Shown in pieces: positions 11,247-12,409 of a stretch of DNA of 12,409 nucleotides. How positions within the stretch are numbered: position 1 is the stretch's first letter; each line of letters begins with the position of its first letter. The translations under genes were made by a program, and so were the position numbers. The notes under the pieces are model-generated. The model made no database searches and was not told where the DNA came from. It saw only the letters and a program-made list of their open reading frames with translations. The DNA lies in contig CAINMG010000046.1 of assembly GCA_903850725.1 (NCBI GenBank), positions 1-12,409 on the forward strand. Reading direction: 5' to 3'. This DNA is from Candidatus Staskawiczbacteria bacterium. GTDB taxonomy: Bacteria > Patescibacteriota > Minisyncoccia > Minisyncoccales > Staskawiczbacteraceae.

Positions 11247-12017
11247 ATGAAATACTTATCTGTGGATAAAATTAAAAACTTTACCAAAAATCTTTTATTT
11301 CCTGCTTTCTGCTTGGGCTGTCAGAGAGAAGGAACCTTTCTATGCCAGGATTGCCAGCACCTTTTAGAAATTTCCGAATACAATTATTGCCTATGTGAGA
11401 AAAATCCTTTAAGACTTTTTCCGAATCAATCAACTAATCAAGCCATTCGGCAAGCTCATGGCAAGTGTCCAAAATGCCAAGACAATAAATTATCAGGTCT
11501 TTATTTTGCATTGCCATACAAAGAAAAATCTTTAACCAAAAAACTAATAAGAAATTTTAAATACAAACCATATATTAAAGACCTTTCAAAGCCTTTAGCA
11601 AAAATATTAGTTGAGCATTTTATTTTAACTAATAAAAATACAAATATTATTTGGGACAATTCAGTTTTGGTGCCTGTTCCCCTTTATATCAAAAAACAAA
11701 AAGAACGTGGATATAACCAATCAGAAGAATTGTGTTATGAACTTTCAAAAATTTTGAAGGTTCCAGTTGTTTCTGATTGTTTAATAAAAATAAAAAACAC
11801 AGAGCCTCAAATGAAATTGAAAAAAGCACAGCGAGAAAATAATTTAACAAATGCTTTTACAATAAAAAACCCAGCTCAAGTTGCTGGGAAAAAAGTATTT
11901 TTAGTAGATGATGTATATACCACAGGTTCTACGATGCAAGAATGCGCTAGTGTTTTAAATATCAAAGGAGTCAAACAAGTTTGGGGTATCAGTATTGCCC
12001 GCGAAGAATTTTTATAA
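11247..12017 (+). CDS. comFC: ComFC-like phosphoribosyltransferase-fold protein
   Basis: 256 residues of the ComF family, which is needed for uptake of single-stranded DNA in competent cells, probably at the cytoplasmic face with the ComFA helicase. The N-terminal zinc module has CLGC (C22, C25), CQDC (C33, C36), CLC (C48, C50) and CPKC (C74, C77). The PRTase core has VLVPVPLYIKKQKERGYNQSEEL (140-162) and the PRPP-loop motif VFLVDDVYTTGST (217-229). The stretch between C50 and C74 is long; residues 66-73 are encoded by a short inverted repeat (11442-11465). It is the only plus-strand gene in this part, divergent from pilM, with no SD. Its stop overlaps the last 6 bases of the convergent gene. 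With PilM it supports type IV pilus-based DNA uptake. Confidence 0.92.
   Translation: MKYLSVDKIKNFTKNLLFPAFCLGCQREGTFLCQDCQHLLEISEYNYCLCEKNPLRLFPNQSTNQAIRQAHGKCPKCQDNKLSGLYFALPYKEKSLTKKLIRNFKYKPYIKDLSKPLAKILVEHFILTNKNTNIIWDNSVLVPVPLYIKKQKERGYNQSEELCYELSKILKVPVVSDCLIKIKNTEPQMKLKKAQRENNLTNAFTIKNPAQVAGKKVFLVDDVYTTGSTMQECASVLNIKGVKQVWGISIAREEFL
11442..11465. repeat. short inverted repeat inside comFC
   Basis: GCCAT (11442-11446) and ATGGC (11458-11462) enclose TCGGCAAGCTC. CGGCAAGCTCANGGCAAG resembles a dispersed repeat known from many bacterial genomes. It encodes AIRQAHGK, immediately before zinc cysteine C74. Confidence 0.5.
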
Positions 12018-12398
12018 TTTTTCTACTGTTTGCCAATCACCTTCTACCCAAAGCATTATTACTTCCACGCCCAAGCCAAAATTTTCAACTGTTTTTTGAG
12101 CTAAATGTAAATGTTTTATTTGTTCTTCTTTCTCAGTAGGATTTCCAGCACAGCCAAAATGCCCTACAACAGCCACTACTTTTGAGCCATAATGAGTAAC
12201 AGAAACTTTCACACATTTTTTAATATCTTCTAGAACTGCCATATCTGAATTATCTGCCAAAATCTTATTTGGTCCAGGTTCAGTTACCATGTCCACATAA
12301 TCAACACTATAATTTGTTTTCATATAATCTTTTACTGCATCTTGCACCCTGCCATCCATACAATTTATAACACACGCAAATTTTTTTGTATTTTCCAT
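12012..12398 (-). CDS. small beta-carbonic-anhydrase-like protein
   Basis: 128 residues. The zinc-site signature of beta-class carbonic anhydrases is present: CMDGR (C13, D15, R17) and GHFGC (H80, C83). Known beta enzymes interconvert CO2 and bicarbonate. The protein is much shorter than typical beta-CAs (about 200 residues) and lacks most of their C-terminal part; HYGSKVVAVVGHFGC and MAVLEDIKKCVKVSVTHYG show the core fold. Small members of this superfamily have poorly known roles, so catalysis is not certain. The start MENTKKFACVINC has no SD in the 11 upstream bases available. Its end overlaps comFC by 6 bases tail to tail, with no terminator between them. Confidence 0.8.
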   Translation of the reverse strand: MENTKKFACVINCMDGRVQDAVKDYMKTNYSVDYVDMVTEPGPNKILADNSDMAVLEDIKKCVKVSVTHYGSKVVAVVGHFGCAGNPTEKEEQIKHLHLAQKTVENFGLGVEVIMLWVEGDWQTVEKL

Positions 12399-12409
12399 AA
12401 AATAGATCG

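Noticed and set aside
775..12398. Alternative genetic code (TGA read as glycine, as in some Patescibacteria)
   Set aside because: The NUDIX gene ends normally in TGA at the family's expected length, and no core gene contains an internal TGA.

Overview
The window looks like a chromosomal segment from an AT-rich, small-genome bacterium of the Candidate Phyla Radiation (Patescibacteria), most likely Parcubacteria-like. This is inferred from gene content and style: short, tightly packed core genes, a CAP-domain protein with a C-terminal coiled coil, an orphan CofE-like protein, a PilM actin-like protein, a SecA with a lineage-type insertion in NBD1, and almost no Shine-Dalgarno sequences. TGA is used as a stop (the NUDIX gene), so the code is the standard bacterial one. 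No mobile-element gene, CRISPR array, tRNA or rRNA was seen.

Layout. 1-99 is a possible gene tail. 155-697 (+) is a lone gene of visibly higher G+C, closed by two hairpins and a T-tract; it reads as a histidine-phosphatase-fold protein without its catalytic residues. From 775 to 8529 everything is on the minus strand. Read in transcription order: murB, a structured spacer, hpf, secA, dinB (overlapping secA), a palindromic repeat, a CAP-domain protein, a CofE-like protein, an MTH1-like NUDIX hydrolase and a YfcE-like phosphodiesterase. Most junctions after hpf overlap or are only a few bases long; the exception is the dinB/CAP spacer, which holds the repeat. 8554-8921 is a second higher-G+C island with one small ORF and its own terminator. 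8961-9873 is rplJ-rplL (minus) behind a consensus promoter and an L10-type leader. pilM (minus) and comFC (plus) diverge from an AT-rich spacer. A small beta-carbonic-anhydrase-like gene (minus) meets comFC tail to tail.

Function. The minus-strand block combines cell-wall synthesis (MurB), ribosome hibernation (HPF), protein export (SecA), lesion bypass (DinB) and nucleotide-pool cleaning (NUDIX), a pairing suggestive of growth and stress housekeeping. PilM and ComFC fit the type IV pilus/DNA-uptake machinery common in these bacteria.

The most distinctive signal is a set of short palindromic repeats sitting inside genes without breaking the reading frame: one ~85-bp palindrome plus a second repeat type in dinB, a 25-bp palindromic tandem in secA where the helical wing domain should be, and a short inverted repeat next to zinc cysteines in comFC. 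A relative of one repeat also forms a hairpin in the L10 leader. This resembles the Rickettsia palindromic elements. Two further items deserve attention: a three-way-junction-like structured spacer between murB and hpf, and the contrast between SD-less core genes and the two G+C-richer islands with SD-like sites and stacked 3' hairpins.
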